From Candidatus Cryptobacteroides onthequi (lineage in GTDB: Bacteria > Bacteroidota > Bacteroidia > Bacteroidales > UBA932): 49,991 nucleotides of DNA. Under the pieces are notes generated by a model. That model ran no database searches. It had not been told where the DNA came from and worked only from the letters and a program-made list of their open reading frames with translations. The stretch lies in assembly GCA_018066125.1 (NCBI GenBank), contig JAGHSA010000070.1:1-49991 (forward strand). The letters run 5' to 3'. The first letter of the stretch is position 1, and each line of letters starts with the position of its first letter. This document shows positions 9,299-17,540 of the stretch, one piece after another. Both the position numbers and the translations under genes were made by a program.

Positions 9299-10306
9299 TT
9301 ATTTCGCGTCCATGGCCTGGCAGGCTGTGATAGCGACCATCTTGTAAATGTCATCTACCGAGCAGCCGCGGCTGAGGTCGTTCACCGGACGGGCGATACC
9401 CTGGAGGATAGGTCCGATAGCCTCGGCGTTGCCGAGACGCTGAACGAGCTTGTAGCCGATGTTTCCGACCTCAAGGTTAGGGAATACAAGGACATTTGCC
9501 TTTCCTGCGATATCTGAACCCGGAGCCTTCTTTGCGCCTACTGAAGGGACGAGAGCAGCGTCTGCCTGGAGTTCGCCGTCTATCTTGAGCTCAGGAGCAA
9601 GCTCCTTGGCGAGCTTTGTAGCCTCGATGACCTTATCCACAACCTCATGCTTTGCAGAGCCCTTGGTTGAGAATGAAAGCATAGCCACCTTAGGATCTGC
9701 GAAACCAGCCACACTCTTCGCAGTCTGAGCTGTGCAGACAGCGATCTGAGCAAGCTGAGAAGCATCCGGAGCCGGAGTGACAGCCACGTCGCCGATCACG
9801 AGCACACCGTTCTCACCGTACTGAGGAGTCTGGGTGATCATGAGCATCGCACCGCTGACGCAAGAGATGCCGGGAGCGCACTTGATGATCTGGAGTGCAG
9901 GGCGGAGGGTGTCACCGGTAGTAGAGAGGGCACCGCTGATCTGACCGTCAGCATCGCCGCTCTTGATGATGAGGCAGCCGAAATAAAGTGGGTTGAGAAC
10001 GGTCTGGCGTGCAACCTCGATGGTCATGCCCTTCTTCTGGCGGAGCTGGAAAAGAAGCTGTGCATACTCCTCTGTCTTCTCGCTGGTGGCAGGGTCGATG
10101 ATTGTAGCCTTCTCGATGTTCTGGAGGCCGAGCTCTGCAGCCTTGGCAAGAATCTCCTCCTTGTTTCCGATGAGAATGATCTCTGCAATCTCGTCGGCAA
10201 GAGCCTTGTCAGCCGCTGTGATGGTGCGCTCCTCGAGTGACTCAGGGAGCACGATGCGCTGCTTGTTTGATTTTGCACGCGCAATGATGCTTTCGATAAG
10301 TGTCAT
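9299..10306 (-). CDS. pta: Phosphate acetyltransferase
   Basis: A phosphotransacetylase of 335 residues (short, class I type without the N-terminal P-loop domain). It interconverts acetyl-CoA plus phosphate and acetyl phosphate plus CoA in the cytoplasm. Family features are IVLPESLEERTITAA near the start, DGQISGALSTTGDTLRPAL near residue 127, and SVAGFADPKVAMLSFSTKGS near 205. In fermentative anaerobes it works with acetate kinase to make ATP and acetate, but no ackA gene is adjacent here. It appears monocistronic, with its own -7 element upstream and a hairpin downstream. Confidence 0.96.
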   Translation of the reverse strand: MTLIESIIARAKSNKQRIVLPESLEERTITAADKALADEIAEIILIGNKEEILAKAAELGLQNIEKATIIDPATSEKTEEYAQLLFQLRQKKGMTIEVARQTVLNPLYFGCLIIKSGDADGQISGALSTTGDTLRPALQIIKCAPGISCVSGAMLMITQTPQYGENGVLVIGDVAVTPAPDASQLAQIAVCTAQTAKSVAGFADPKVAMLSFSTKGSAKHEVVDKVIEATKLAKELAPELKIDGELQADAALVPSVGAKKAPGSDIAGKANVLVFPNLEVGNIGYKLVQRLGNAEAIGPILQGIARPVNDLSRGCSVDDIYKMVAITACQAMDAK

Positions 10307-10342
10307 TTTATGATTGTTTTATCTGATTTGTCAAGTATCAAG

Positions 10343-10350
10343 CAAAGTTA
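10343..10350 (-). promoter_or_regulatory. Bacteroidota -7 promoter element for pta
   Basis: The minus strand reads TAACTTTG, an exact match to TAnnTTTG, about 36 bases upstream of the pta start codon. No clear -33 TTTG was found at 19-21 bases. The 77-base gap is shared with the divergent phosphatase gene. Confidence 0.55.
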
Positions 10351-10383
10351 AGGAATTATTCCCATATTTGTGACCATAAAAAC

Positions 10384-11112
10384 ATGCATCTGAACATGAG
10401 AAAGACACTGGCCGTCCTGGCCATCCTCATCCCTGTCTGCCTGAATGCGCAGAACGAAATCAAAAGAGTCAACTTCGTCGAGCCGAAGGACATGCCCCAG
10501 TCGGTCAACTTCCTTCCCTCCCCACCGGAGCTTGAAGATCCGCTGTTCTTCAATGACTGGGTGGAGTATGTCAAAGGCAAGGAGCTGCGTTCCACCGAAA
10601 GAGGACAGCTGGCCGTGGAAGATGCAGCCACCACTCTAGCCTACTACATGAAGCGTTTCGGCGAAGCCATGGAGACGGACATCAACCCGAAGGACTATCC
10701 CCTGCTCGCATCATACATACTCAGTACCTATACCACCATACGAGCCTCCATCCAGGTGGCCAAGGACACATACGTCAGGGTGCGGCCGTACAATCAGTTC
10801 CACGAAGGCACCCCTGTGCCCGAGCATGAGAGCCCTGATGACAGGACCTCCTACCCATCAGGCCATACCACCAGGGCGTGGGCTATCGCACTCGCGCTGG
10901 TGTCAGTGGATCCGGCTCACCAGGATGCAATCCTCAAGACCGGTTATGAGATAGGCCAGAGCCGCGTGATCGTGGGTTTCCACTACCAGAGCGATGTGGA
11001 TGCAGCCCGTATCGCAGCGAGCGCGGGGTTTGCACGACTCATAGGAGAGCCTGAGTTCCAGCAGGCTCTGGCAGATGCGAAATCCGAATTTGACGCCAAA
11101 AAGGCAGATTAA
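10384..11112 (+). CDS. Periplasmic PAP2-family class A acid phosphatase
   Basis: An exported phosphatase of the vanadium-haloperoxidase/PAP2 superfamily, about 242 residues. The signal peptide MRKTLAVLAILIPVCLNAQ begins at an internal ATG at 10396, which may be the true start. The three-part active-site signature is complete: KDTYVRVRP, then SYPSGHTTR with the nucleophile-assisting His, then SRVIVGFHYQSDV with the catalytic His and Asp. Close relatives are non-specific acid phosphatases (PhoN/PhoC type) that release phosphate from organic monoesters in the periplasm. It stands alone and converges on the Nfn gene, sharing the four bases TTAA as overlapping stop codons. Confidence 0.92.
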   Translation: MHLNMRKTLAVLAILIPVCLNAQNEIKRVNFVEPKDMPQSVNFLPSPPELEDPLFFNDWVEYVKGKELRSTERGQLAVEDAATTLAYYMKRFGEAMETDINPKDYPLLASYILSTYTTIRASIQVAKDTYVRVRPYNQFHEGTPVPEHESPDDRTSYPSGHTTRAWAIALALVSVDPAHQDAILKTGYEIGQSRVIVGFHYQSDVDAARIAASAGFARLIGEPEFQQALADAKSEFDAKKAD

Positions 11113-12494
11113 AGACTCTTGATATAGGCGTCTATGGCTGCTGCAGCCTTGCGGCCCGCACCCATGGCCAGAATGACAGTGGCCGCTCCTGTGACAGCAT
11201 CACCTCCGGCGAACACACCCGGACGGGTGGTGGCTCCGGACTCGTCAGCGACAAGACCGCCTCTGCGTGTAGTCTCCAGACCTTCGGTGGTCTTGGCGAT
11301 GAGAGGATTAGGCGATGTTCCAAGCGACATGATCACAGTATCTGTCTCGATCTCGAATTCTGAGCCAGGGATCTCCACCGGAGAGCGGCGTCCGCTTGCA
11401 TCCGGCTCGCCGAGCTCCATGCGTATGCACTTCACTGCACGCACCCATCCCTTCTCGTCTCCTAGGATCTCGACAGGATTGGTGAGCATGGCGAACTGTA
11501 CTCCTTCCTCATGGGCGTGGTGAACCTCCTCCTTGCGGGCAGGAAGCTCCACCTCTGTACGGCGGTAAACGATGGTGGTCTCGGCTCCGAGACGGAGAGC
11601 GGTGCGCGCGGCATCCATAGCCACGTTGCCACCTCCGACCACGATGGCCTTGCGGCCGGCGCGGATAGGAGTGAGATAGTCCTCGCGGAATGCCTTCATG
11701 AGGTTGTTGCGGGTGAGGAACTCATTTGCGGAGAATACTCCGTTGAGGCTCTCTCCCGGAATGCCCATGAACTTAGGGAGGCCTGCACCAGTGCCTACGA
11801 ATACGGCCTCGAAGCCTTCTTCGTCGAGGAGGCTGTCGATGGTGACAGTGCGGCCTGCGATGACATTGGTCTCTATCTTCACACCCTGTGCGATGATCTT
11901 GTCGATCTCATTCTGGACAACGGTGTCCTTTGGAAGGCGGAACTCCGGAATACCGTAGGCGAGCACGCCTCCGGCCTTGTGGAGAGCCTCGAATATGGTG
12001 ACGTCATAACCCAGTTTCGCGAGGTCATTGGCGCATGCGAGACCGGCAGGGCCCGAGCCGAGGATGGCGACACGGTGACCGTTGGTCTGGCGCTCTACAG
12101 CCTGCACAGGCCTGTTTTCGCGGCTCCAGTCGCCGACAAAGCGCTCGAGTTTGCCTATGGCAACACTCTCACCCTTGATGCCGAGTATGCAGCTTCCTTC
12201 GCACTGATTCTCCTGAGGGCAGACGCGGCCGCAGACAGAAGGCAGGGATGAGTCCTGGGCGATGATGTCGGCAGCCTTGCCGAAGTCGCCTTCGAGCACT
12301 CCTGCGATAAAGTCCGGGATATTGATATTGACAGGGCAGGCTGCGGTACAGCGGGGATTCTTGCAGTGGAGACATCTTGAAGCCTCAAGCATCGCCTCTT
12401 CTGCATTGTAACCGTAGCATACCTCTTCGAAATTGGTAGCTCTTACCTTTGGATCCTGCTCGCGGGCAGGTACTCTTGCTATCTTGTTTGCCAT
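11109..12494 (-). CDS. nfnB: NADPH-dependent ferredoxin-NADP+ oxidoreductase large subunit (NfnB/GltD-like flavoprotein)
   Basis: A flavoprotein of 461 residues in the family of glutamate synthase small subunit/NfnB. The N-terminus carries the cysteine pattern for two [4Fe-4S] clusters (RCLHCKNPRCTAACPV near residue 40, then VCGRVCPQENQCEGSC near 88). An FAD site follows (AILGSGPAGLACANDLAKLG), then an NADPH site (AIVVGGGNVAMDAARTALRLG) and the C-terminal FAD motif GVFAGGDAVTGAATVI. It lies 9 bases after the NfnA-like gene. In characterised NfnAB, this subunit bifurcates electrons between NADPH, ferredoxin and NAD+. No glutamate synthase large subunit is nearby, which favours Nfn over GOGAT. 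A sulfide dehydrogenase-like role cannot be excluded. Confidence 0.85.
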   Translation of the reverse strand: MANKIARVPAREQDPKVRATNFEEVCYGYNAEEAMLEASRCLHCKNPRCTAACPVNINIPDFIAGVLEGDFGKAADIIAQDSSLPSVCGRVCPQENQCEGSCILGIKGESVAIGKLERFVGDWSRENRPVQAVERQTNGHRVAILGSGPAGLACANDLAKLGYDVTIFEALHKAGGVLAYGIPEFRLPKDTVVQNEIDKIIAQGVKIETNVIAGRTVTIDSLLDEEGFEAVFVGTGAGLPKFMGIPGESLNGVFSANEFLTRNNLMKAFREDYLTPIRAGRKAIVVGGGNVAMDAARTALRLGAETTIVYRRTEVELPARKEEVHHAHEEGVQFAMLTNPVEILGDEKGWVRAVKCIRMELGEPDASGRRSPVEIPGSEFEIETDTVIMSLGTSPNPLIAKTTEGLETTRRGGLVADESGATTRPGVFAGGDAVTGAATVILAMGAGRKAAAAIDAYIKSL

Positions 12495-12503
12495 ATCCTT
12501 CCC

Positions 12504-13364
12504 TTATCTGCCACGTCCGATCTTGCAGACGTGATGTTCATTTGCATCTGCCTCCTCAGGCTTGTACTGAGCCTGACGACGCATGGCCTCATCGAAGTCG
12601 ACCTGATGACCGTCGAATTCCGGTCCCTCTACACACGCAAAGCGTGTCTTGCCTCCCACCGTCACGCGGCAGGCTCCGCACATGCCGGTACCATCCACCA
12701 TGAGGGTATTGAGACTGACTGTGATGGGAAGACCGAGCTTTGCCGCCATGATGGTGGCGAACTTCATCATGATCATAGGGCCGATCGCCACCACCTGGGT
12801 GAACTTCTCGCCCTCATTTACGAGTTTCTCGAGCATTGCGGTGCCGACGCCCTTGAAGCCTTCGCTTCCGTCGTCAGTACATATGTAGAGGTGGTCGCAC
12901 GCTGCCTCAAGCGCCTCACGATAGATGATGAGGTCCTTGTTGCGGGCTCCGAGAATGACGTCTACCTTGACACCATGCTCCTTTAGCCATTTCGCCTGAG
13001 GATATACCGGTGCGGTACCCACACCACCGGCAATGAACACATAGTGCTCTGAAGCCAGTTCCTCAGGGGTCTTCTCACAGAAGTCCGAAGGGATGCCGAG
13101 GGGTCCGACCACATCCTGGAAGGACTCTCCGACCTCGTAGCTGACGATGTCTTTTGAAGATGCTCCGATAGCCTGTGTCACGATGGTCACAGTACCTTTG
13201 GCAGCATCATAGTCACTGATGGTAAGAGGGATGCGCTCCCCCTTCTCATCAGCGCGCACGATAAGGAACTGGCCAGGCTTCGCTGCGGCAGCGAGCCTCG
13301 GTGCCTCCACCTCCATCTTGCAGATGTTGGGTGTCAGCATTTCCTTGCTGATAATCTTGTACAT
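12504..13364 (-). CDS. nfnA: NfnA-like FAD/[2Fe-2S] subunit (sulfide/dihydroorotate dehydrogenase-like FAD/NAD-binding protein)
   Basis: A 286-residue protein of the PyrK/ferredoxin-NADP reductase-like family. It has an N-terminal FAD-binding barrel (RIPLTISDYDAAKGTV near residue 65), an NAD(H)-binding fold (VFIAGGVGTAPVYPQAKWL), and a C-terminal [2Fe-2S] site with GTGMCGACRVTVGG and RFACVEGPEFDGHQVDFDEA. This layout matches the small subunit of NADH-dependent reduced ferredoxin:NADP+ oxidoreductase. It lies 19 bases after rnfA and 9 bases before the large-subunit gene, so all appear to be one transcript with Rnf. That neighbourhood supports exchange of electrons among ferredoxin, NADH and NADPH. 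The biochemical identity is inferred from family and context. Confidence 0.85.
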   Translation of the reverse strand: MYKIISKEMLTPNICKMEVEAPRLAAAAKPGQFLIVRADEKGERIPLTISDYDAAKGTVTIVTQAIGASSKDIVSYEVGESFQDVVGPLGIPSDFCEKTPEELASEHYVFIAGGVGTAPVYPQAKWLKEHGVKVDVILGARNKDLIIYREALEAACDHLYICTDDGSEGFKGVGTAMLEKLVNEGEKFTQVVAIGPMIMMKFATIMAAKLGLPITVSLNTLMVDGTGMCGACRVTVGGKTRFACVEGPEFDGHQVDFDEAMRRQAQYKPEEADANEHHVCKIGRGR

Positions 13365-13383
13365 TGTATGGTTCGTTTATATG

Positions 13384-13983
13384 TTAGCAGATTCCTGAGA
13401 ATCCGAGGAATGCCATCGCCATGATGCCTGCGGTGATCAGGGCTATAGGCAGGCCTTTGAATGCCTTTGGCACACTGTTGAGTGAAAGGTGCTCGCGGAG
13501 ACCTGCAAAGAGTATCATGGCGAGACCGTAACCGAGAGCGGTCGCGAATGCGTACACGAGCGACTCGCCGAGGTTGAGCATATGGGCTGTGCCTCCGAAT
13601 GTGAATTCCTTGGTCACCACGGTGATGGCAACACCGAGAACGGCGCAGTTGGTGGTGATCAGAGGAAGGAAGATGCCGAGAGCGGAGTAGAGAGAAGGGC
13701 TGATCTTCTTGAGCACAATCTCAACCATCTGCACAAGTGCGGCAATCACAAGGATGAACGCGATGGTCTGAAGGAACTCGAGACCGAACGGCACGAGGAG
13801 GTACTGGTTGATGAGATATGTCACGAGAGTCGCGAAGGTGATGACGAAGCACACGGCTCCGGACATGCCTGTCGCTGTCGAAACCTTGTTGGAGACTCCG
13901 AGGAACGGGCAGATTCCGAGGAACTGCGCCAGAAGGATATTATTTACAAATATCGCAGATACGATGATGAGAAGTATTTCCAT
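13384..13983 (-). CDS. rnfA: Rnf complex membrane subunit RnfA
   Basis: A six-helix inner-membrane subunit of 199 residues, the usual length. The two conserved cysteines expected to help hold the intramembrane iron-sulfur centre with RnfE are present: Cys25 in LAQFLGICPFLGVSN and Cys113 in LITTNCAVLGVAI. RnfA and RnfE are related and pack as an inverted pair in the Rnf/Nqr family. It is the last Rnf gene in this order (B, C, D, G, E, A), 14 bases after rnfE, and is followed by the NfnA-like gene. Confidence 0.96.
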   Translation of the reverse strand: MEILLIIVSAIFVNNILLAQFLGICPFLGVSNKVSTATGMSGAVCFVITFATLVTYLINQYLLVPFGLEFLQTIAFILVIAALVQMVEIVLKKISPSLYSALGIFLPLITTNCAVLGVAITVVTKEFTFGGTAHMLNLGESLVYAFATALGYGLAMILFAGLREHLSLNSVPKAFKGLPIALITAGIMAMAFLGFSGIC

Positions 13984-13997
13984 GACGATGTCTCCTT

Positions 13998-14579
13998 TTA
14001 TTTCTTAGCGAGTTTGTTGAAGAGCACCATGAGGTATCCGAGTGCGAGGAAGGCGCCCGGAGCCATCACGAATGCGAGGATGCCGTCTCCCGAAATGAAC
14101 TTCCATCCGAAGATGGAGCCGCTTCCGAGGATTTCACGGACAATGCCGATGACAGTCAGGGATGCTGTGAATCCGAGACCGATGCCGATGCCGTCAAGAG
14201 CGGAGTCGAGGACACCGTTCTTGTTGGCGAATGCCTCGGCGCGGCCGAGCACGATACAGTTCACCACGATGAGCGGGATGAAAAGACCGAGGGTCTGGTA
14301 TACGGACGGCGTATATGCCTGCATCACGAACTGAAGTACGGTCACGAAAGTGGCAATGACCACGATATAGACCGGGATATGCACCTTGTCCGGGACGAGA
14401 GGCGATATGAGGGAGATGACCATGTTTGAGAGGACGAGGACGAAAAGCGTCGCAAGACCCATCTCGAGGCCGTTCATTGCAGATGAGGTCGTGGCCAGAG
14501 TAGGACACATACCGAGAACAAGGACAAATGTAGGATTCTCCTTGATGAAGCCTTTGGTGATAAGTGAAAGTTTGCTCAT
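13998..14579 (-). CDS. rnfE: Rnf complex membrane subunit RnfE
   Basis: A six-helix membrane subunit of 193 residues. The chosen start is MSKLSLITKGF (14579), which fits the family N-terminus. An ATG ten codons upstream would overlap rnfG and adds a charged stretch not typical of RnfE. Conserved cysteines are Cys25 in VLVLGMCPTLATTS and Cys108 in PLIVVNCIVLGRAEAF, partners of those in RnfA for the shared iron-sulfur centre. It lies 13 bases downstream of rnfG. Confidence 0.95.
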   Translation of the reverse strand: MSKLSLITKGFIKENPTFVLVLGMCPTLATTSSAMNGLEMGLATLFVLVLSNMVISLISPLVPDKVHIPVYIVVIATFVTVLQFVMQAYTPSVYQTLGLFIPLIVVNCIVLGRAEAFANKNGVLDSALDGIGIGLGFTASLTVIGIVREILGSGSIFGWKFISGDGILAFVMAPGAFLALGYLMVLFNKLAKK

Positions 14580-14592
14580 TGTCTGTTCCTCC

Positions 14593-15156
14593 TTATTCGT
14601 TGCTTGCAAGGCTCTTTACGAGAGCGACTGCGTTTGATACCGCAAGGGTGTAGGCACGTGAAGTGATGGTAGATGCCGTGATGGCGTCCACATCACCGCC
14701 GTCCTTGGTGACCTTGAGTGACTTGTCCGGAGAGAAGCCCTTCCACTGGCTTGTGAACTTTTCGTCTGTGGTGCACTTGGCCCCGAGACCCGGAGTCTCA
14801 CTGTGTGAGAGGACTGAAGTGTTGTACACTGTACCGTCGGCGAGTACACCGACCATGAGGGTGAGCGGACCGCCGAATCCGATGGTGGTCGACTTGACTG
14901 CATATGCGGTCACCTCATCACCTTCGGTAAGTGTGTAATACTGGTATGAAACACCCTCTGACTGTGCTTCGAGAGCGTCCGAGAGCTCTCCACCCTGAGG
15001 AAGCACCACCTTGATCGAAGACTCGAGAGCCTTCTGGTTTGCAGCCTGGATAGGGTTGTAGGTGAGAGCGTATACTCCGCCGAGGATGGCGGCGCAGATG
15101 AGGCACACTGCCGTGAGGCAGAGAACCATGTTGACGAGTGTAGATTTTGCTGCCAT
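14593..15156 (-). CDS. rnfG: Rnf complex flavoprotein subunit RnfG
   Basis: A protein of 187 residues with one N-terminal membrane helix and an FMN-binding domain facing the periplasm. The flavinylation site is in DAITASTITSRA, with Thr163 the expected point of covalent FMN attachment through a phosphodiester bond. The site reads ASTIT rather than the commoner GAT. Other family features are SHSETPGLGAKC near residue 117. FMN attachment would need an ApbE transferase, which is not encoded in this window. It starts 2 bases after rnfD. Confidence 0.95.
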   Translation of the reverse strand: MAAKSTLVNMVLCLTAVCLICAAILGGVYALTYNPIQAANQKALESSIKVVLPQGGELSDALEAQSEGVSYQYYTLTEGDEVTAYAVKSTTIGFGGPLTLMVGVLADGTVYNTSVLSHSETPGLGAKCTTDEKFTSQWKGFSPDKSLKVTKDGGDVDAITASTITSRAYTLAVSNAVALVKSLASNE

Positions 15157-15158
15157 GT

Positions 15159-16121
15159 CTATGCCCTCCCGAATTTCTTGCTGTGGAACCAGTTGTTGAG
15201 AAGCGGCACTGTCATATTCATGAGAAGGATTGCGAATGACATTCCTTCTGGATATGAGCCGAAGTAGCGTATCATCATCACGATGACACCGATGCCTATA
15301 CCGTAGATCACGCCTCCGAGGTCACTCATAGGAGATGTCACATAGTCGGTAGCCATGAAGCAGGCACCGAGGATGATACCGCCGGTGAGGAGGTTGAATA
15401 CAGGGTCTGTGAACTGTGAAGGGTCAGCCAGGCAGAAGATGCCGGAGATCACGATCACCGTTGCGAAGATGCTGAGAGTGATCCAAGGCTTGATGACCCT
15501 GCGGATCACGAGATATGCGAAACCGATGAGCAGTGCGATGGCTGAGATCTCACCGGCAGAGCCGCCGATGTTGAGGAAGAGGGTGCGGAGATAGCTGACA
15601 TCAGCTATGCTGCCAAGGCCGCCCTCGCTCACCATGCCGAGGAGAGTCGCTCCGGAAACCGCATCGTTTGCGTGGATGAAGCCCTGAGGGATGGTCCAGT
15701 CGGTCATGTAGGTAGGGAATGATATGAGGAGGAAGACACGTGCGGTGATGGCAGGATTGAATACATTCTGTCCTATGCCTCCGAATGTCATCTTCGCGAC
15801 TCCGATTGCCACGATGGCACCCACGAGGACCACCCACCATGGAGTGGTGCTTGGAAGGTTCATGGCGAGAAGGAGACCGGTCACCACTGCAGAGAGGTCG
15901 CCTATGGTAGAAGGGGTCTTGAGCATCCATCTGGTGATGGCATACTCAAGAAGCACGCATGAAGCCACGCTGACTGCGAGGACAAGGATCTCTGACCATC
16001 CATAGAAGAGGATGGATACGAGCACTGCCGGCAGCAGGGCGATGATCACATCTCTCATGAGAGACTGTGTGGACACCGCTGCGTGGATGTGCGGATTGGG
16101 TGAAACCAGATATTTATCCAT
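15159..16121 (-). CDS. rnfD: Rnf complex membrane flavoprotein subunit RnfD
   Basis: A polytopic membrane subunit of 320 residues. I start it at MDKYLVSPNPHIHA (16121), the family N-terminus, rather than at the ATG at 16211, which lies inside rnfC and adds a basic, low-complexity stretch. The covalent FMN site is NDAVSGATLLG with Thr159 as the attachment residue. The motif FGGIGQNVFNPAITARVFLL near residue 113 is well conserved in the family. It follows rnfC by 19 bases and precedes rnfG by 2. Confidence 0.96.
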   Translation of the reverse strand: MDKYLVSPNPHIHAAVSTQSLMRDVIIALLPAVLVSILFYGWSEILVLAVSVASCVLLEYAITRWMLKTPSTIGDLSAVVTGLLLAMNLPSTTPWWVVLVGAIVAIGVAKMTFGGIGQNVFNPAITARVFLLISFPTYMTDWTIPQGFIHANDAVSGATLLGMVSEGGLGSIADVSYLRTLFLNIGGSAGEISAIALLIGFAYLVIRRVIKPWITLSIFATVIVISGIFCLADPSQFTDPVFNLLTGGIILGACFMATDYVTSPMSDLGGVIYGIGIGVIVMMIRYFGSYPEGMSFAILLMNMTVPLLNNWFHSKKFGRA

Positions 16122-16140
16122 TTTCTTGTCTGTTTTATCG

Positions 16141-17538
16141 TTACTTGTTCTCTGCGGCCTTTGCTGCCTCAGCTGCCGCTTTGGCTGCGGCGGCACGCGC
16201 GCGGATGACACCCATCACCTGACCCTTGGCCTGGTTGACGTTGTCGAGAAGAGGGATATTTGCAGGGCAGCTGTACAGACAGCATCCGCATGCGATGCAG
16301 TCCTGAGCTGAGCCGGCCTCGAGTCCCTCGATATCTCCGGCCTTGTAAAGCCTGTTGAGGAGGAATGGCTCAAGTCCCATAGGGCAGGCGTCGGCACAGC
16401 GGCCGCAGCGGATGCAGGCGCTCTCCGGCTTGCGCTTTGTGGCAGCCTCGGAAAGATAGAGGATGGATGACGAGCCCTTGACTGTGGTCGCATCGAGATT
16501 GGCGATCGCTCTTCCCATCATAGGGCCTCCGCTGATAAGCTTGGCTGCAGCCTCAGGTATGCCGCCTGCATATTCTGCTATGTATGACAGAGGCATTCCT
16601 ATGCGGAACAGGTAGTTGTGCTGCCTTTCCACAGGAAGACAGTCACCTGTGATGGTCATGGTGTTTGTGATAAGAGGCTTGTTCTTCTGCACTGCCTCAT
16701 AGACTGCGAGTGAGGTGGCCACGTTCTGCACCACGGCACCGACGCTGATAGGCAGGCCGCCTGACTTCACCTGGCGTCTCATGACGGCGTCGATGAGCTG
16801 CTTCTCACCACCCTGAGGATATCTCTTCTTGAGAGAGAGCACCTCGATGTCCTTGTAGCCGAGCTCTGCCACTGCGGCAGTCATGGCCTCGATGGCCTCA
16901 GGCTTGATCTCCTCGATGCCGATGACGCACCTGCACCCGCCGAGCACCATCTGCATGATGGCAGCTCCCACCACGATCTCCTTTGTCCTCTCGAGGAGGA
17001 TGCGGAAGTCACTGGTGAGATAAGGCTCGCACTCGGCACCGTTGAGGATGAGGCACTCGGCCTTGCTGCCCGGTGCGGGATTGAGCTTGACATGTGTAGG
17101 GAAGGTGGCACCGCCGAGGCCTACGACACCGCAAGCCTTGATCTTCTCGAGCACGGCAGCCCTGTCTGAAGGGATGGCGGTGACGAGAGTGTCGCTGAGG
17201 TCGATGCCCTCTGCCCACTCGTCACCTTCCACAGCGATCTCGATGTGGGGAACCATGTTGCCGGCAATGTCCTTGCGCGGAGCGATGGACTTCACGGTAC
17301 CGGAAACCGATGAATGTACGAATGCGGAGATGAATCCTCCCGGCTCCGCAATCACCTGGCCGACCTTCACCTGGTCACCTACGGCGACTACAGGCTTTGC
17401 AGGGGCTCCGAGATGCTGAGCCATGGAGATATAGACAGTCTGCGGCAGAGGGAGAACCTCTATGGCGCAGTTGCGCGCGAGTTTGCTGTCATTTGGATGG
17501 ACACCGCCGATCCTGAAAGTTACTTTACTGTTGCTCAT
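16141..17538 (-). CDS. rnfC: Rnf complex NADH/ferredoxin-side subunit RnfC
   Basis: A peripheral subunit of 465 residues on the cytoplasmic side, expected to carry FMN and the NADH site. The glycine-rich region ACGVVGLGGATFPTHVKL lies near residue 137. Two [4Fe-4S] motifs follow: CIRCGRCADACPMGLEP near residue 376 and CIACGCCLYSCPANIP near residue 417. The protein ends in an Ala/Lys-rich helix of about 25 residues, reminiscent of but much shorter than the Ala-rich tail in gammaproteobacterial RnfC. It begins 2 bases after rnfB. Confidence 0.96.
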   Translation of the reverse strand: MSNSKVTFRIGGVHPNDSKLARNCAIEVLPLPQTVYISMAQHLGAPAKPVVAVGDQVKVGQVIAEPGGFISAFVHSSVSGTVKSIAPRKDIAGNMVPHIEIAVEGDEWAEGIDLSDTLVTAIPSDRAAVLEKIKACGVVGLGGATFPTHVKLNPAPGSKAECLILNGAECEPYLTSDFRILLERTKEIVVGAAIMQMVLGGCRCVIGIEEIKPEAIEAMTAAVAELGYKDIEVLSLKKRYPQGGEKQLIDAVMRRQVKSGGLPISVGAVVQNVATSLAVYEAVQKNKPLITNTMTITGDCLPVERQHNYLFRIGMPLSYIAEYAGGIPEAAAKLISGGPMMGRAIANLDATTVKGSSSILYLSEAATKRKPESACIRCGRCADACPMGLEPFLLNRLYKAGDIEGLEAGSAQDCIACGCCLYSCPANIPLLDNVNQAKGQVMGVIRARAAAAKAAAEAAKAAENK

Positions 17539-17540
17539 GT

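Noticed and set aside
11109..13364. Classical glutamate synthase (GOGAT)
   Set aside because: Only a GltD-like protein is present, paired with a PyrK/NfnA-like protein. No large glutamine-amidotransferase subunit is found.
16122..16211. Upstream ATG for rnfD adding 30 residues
   Set aside because: The extra residues are basic, low-complexity sequence lying in the rnfC end and gap. MDKYLVSPNPHIHA is the family start.
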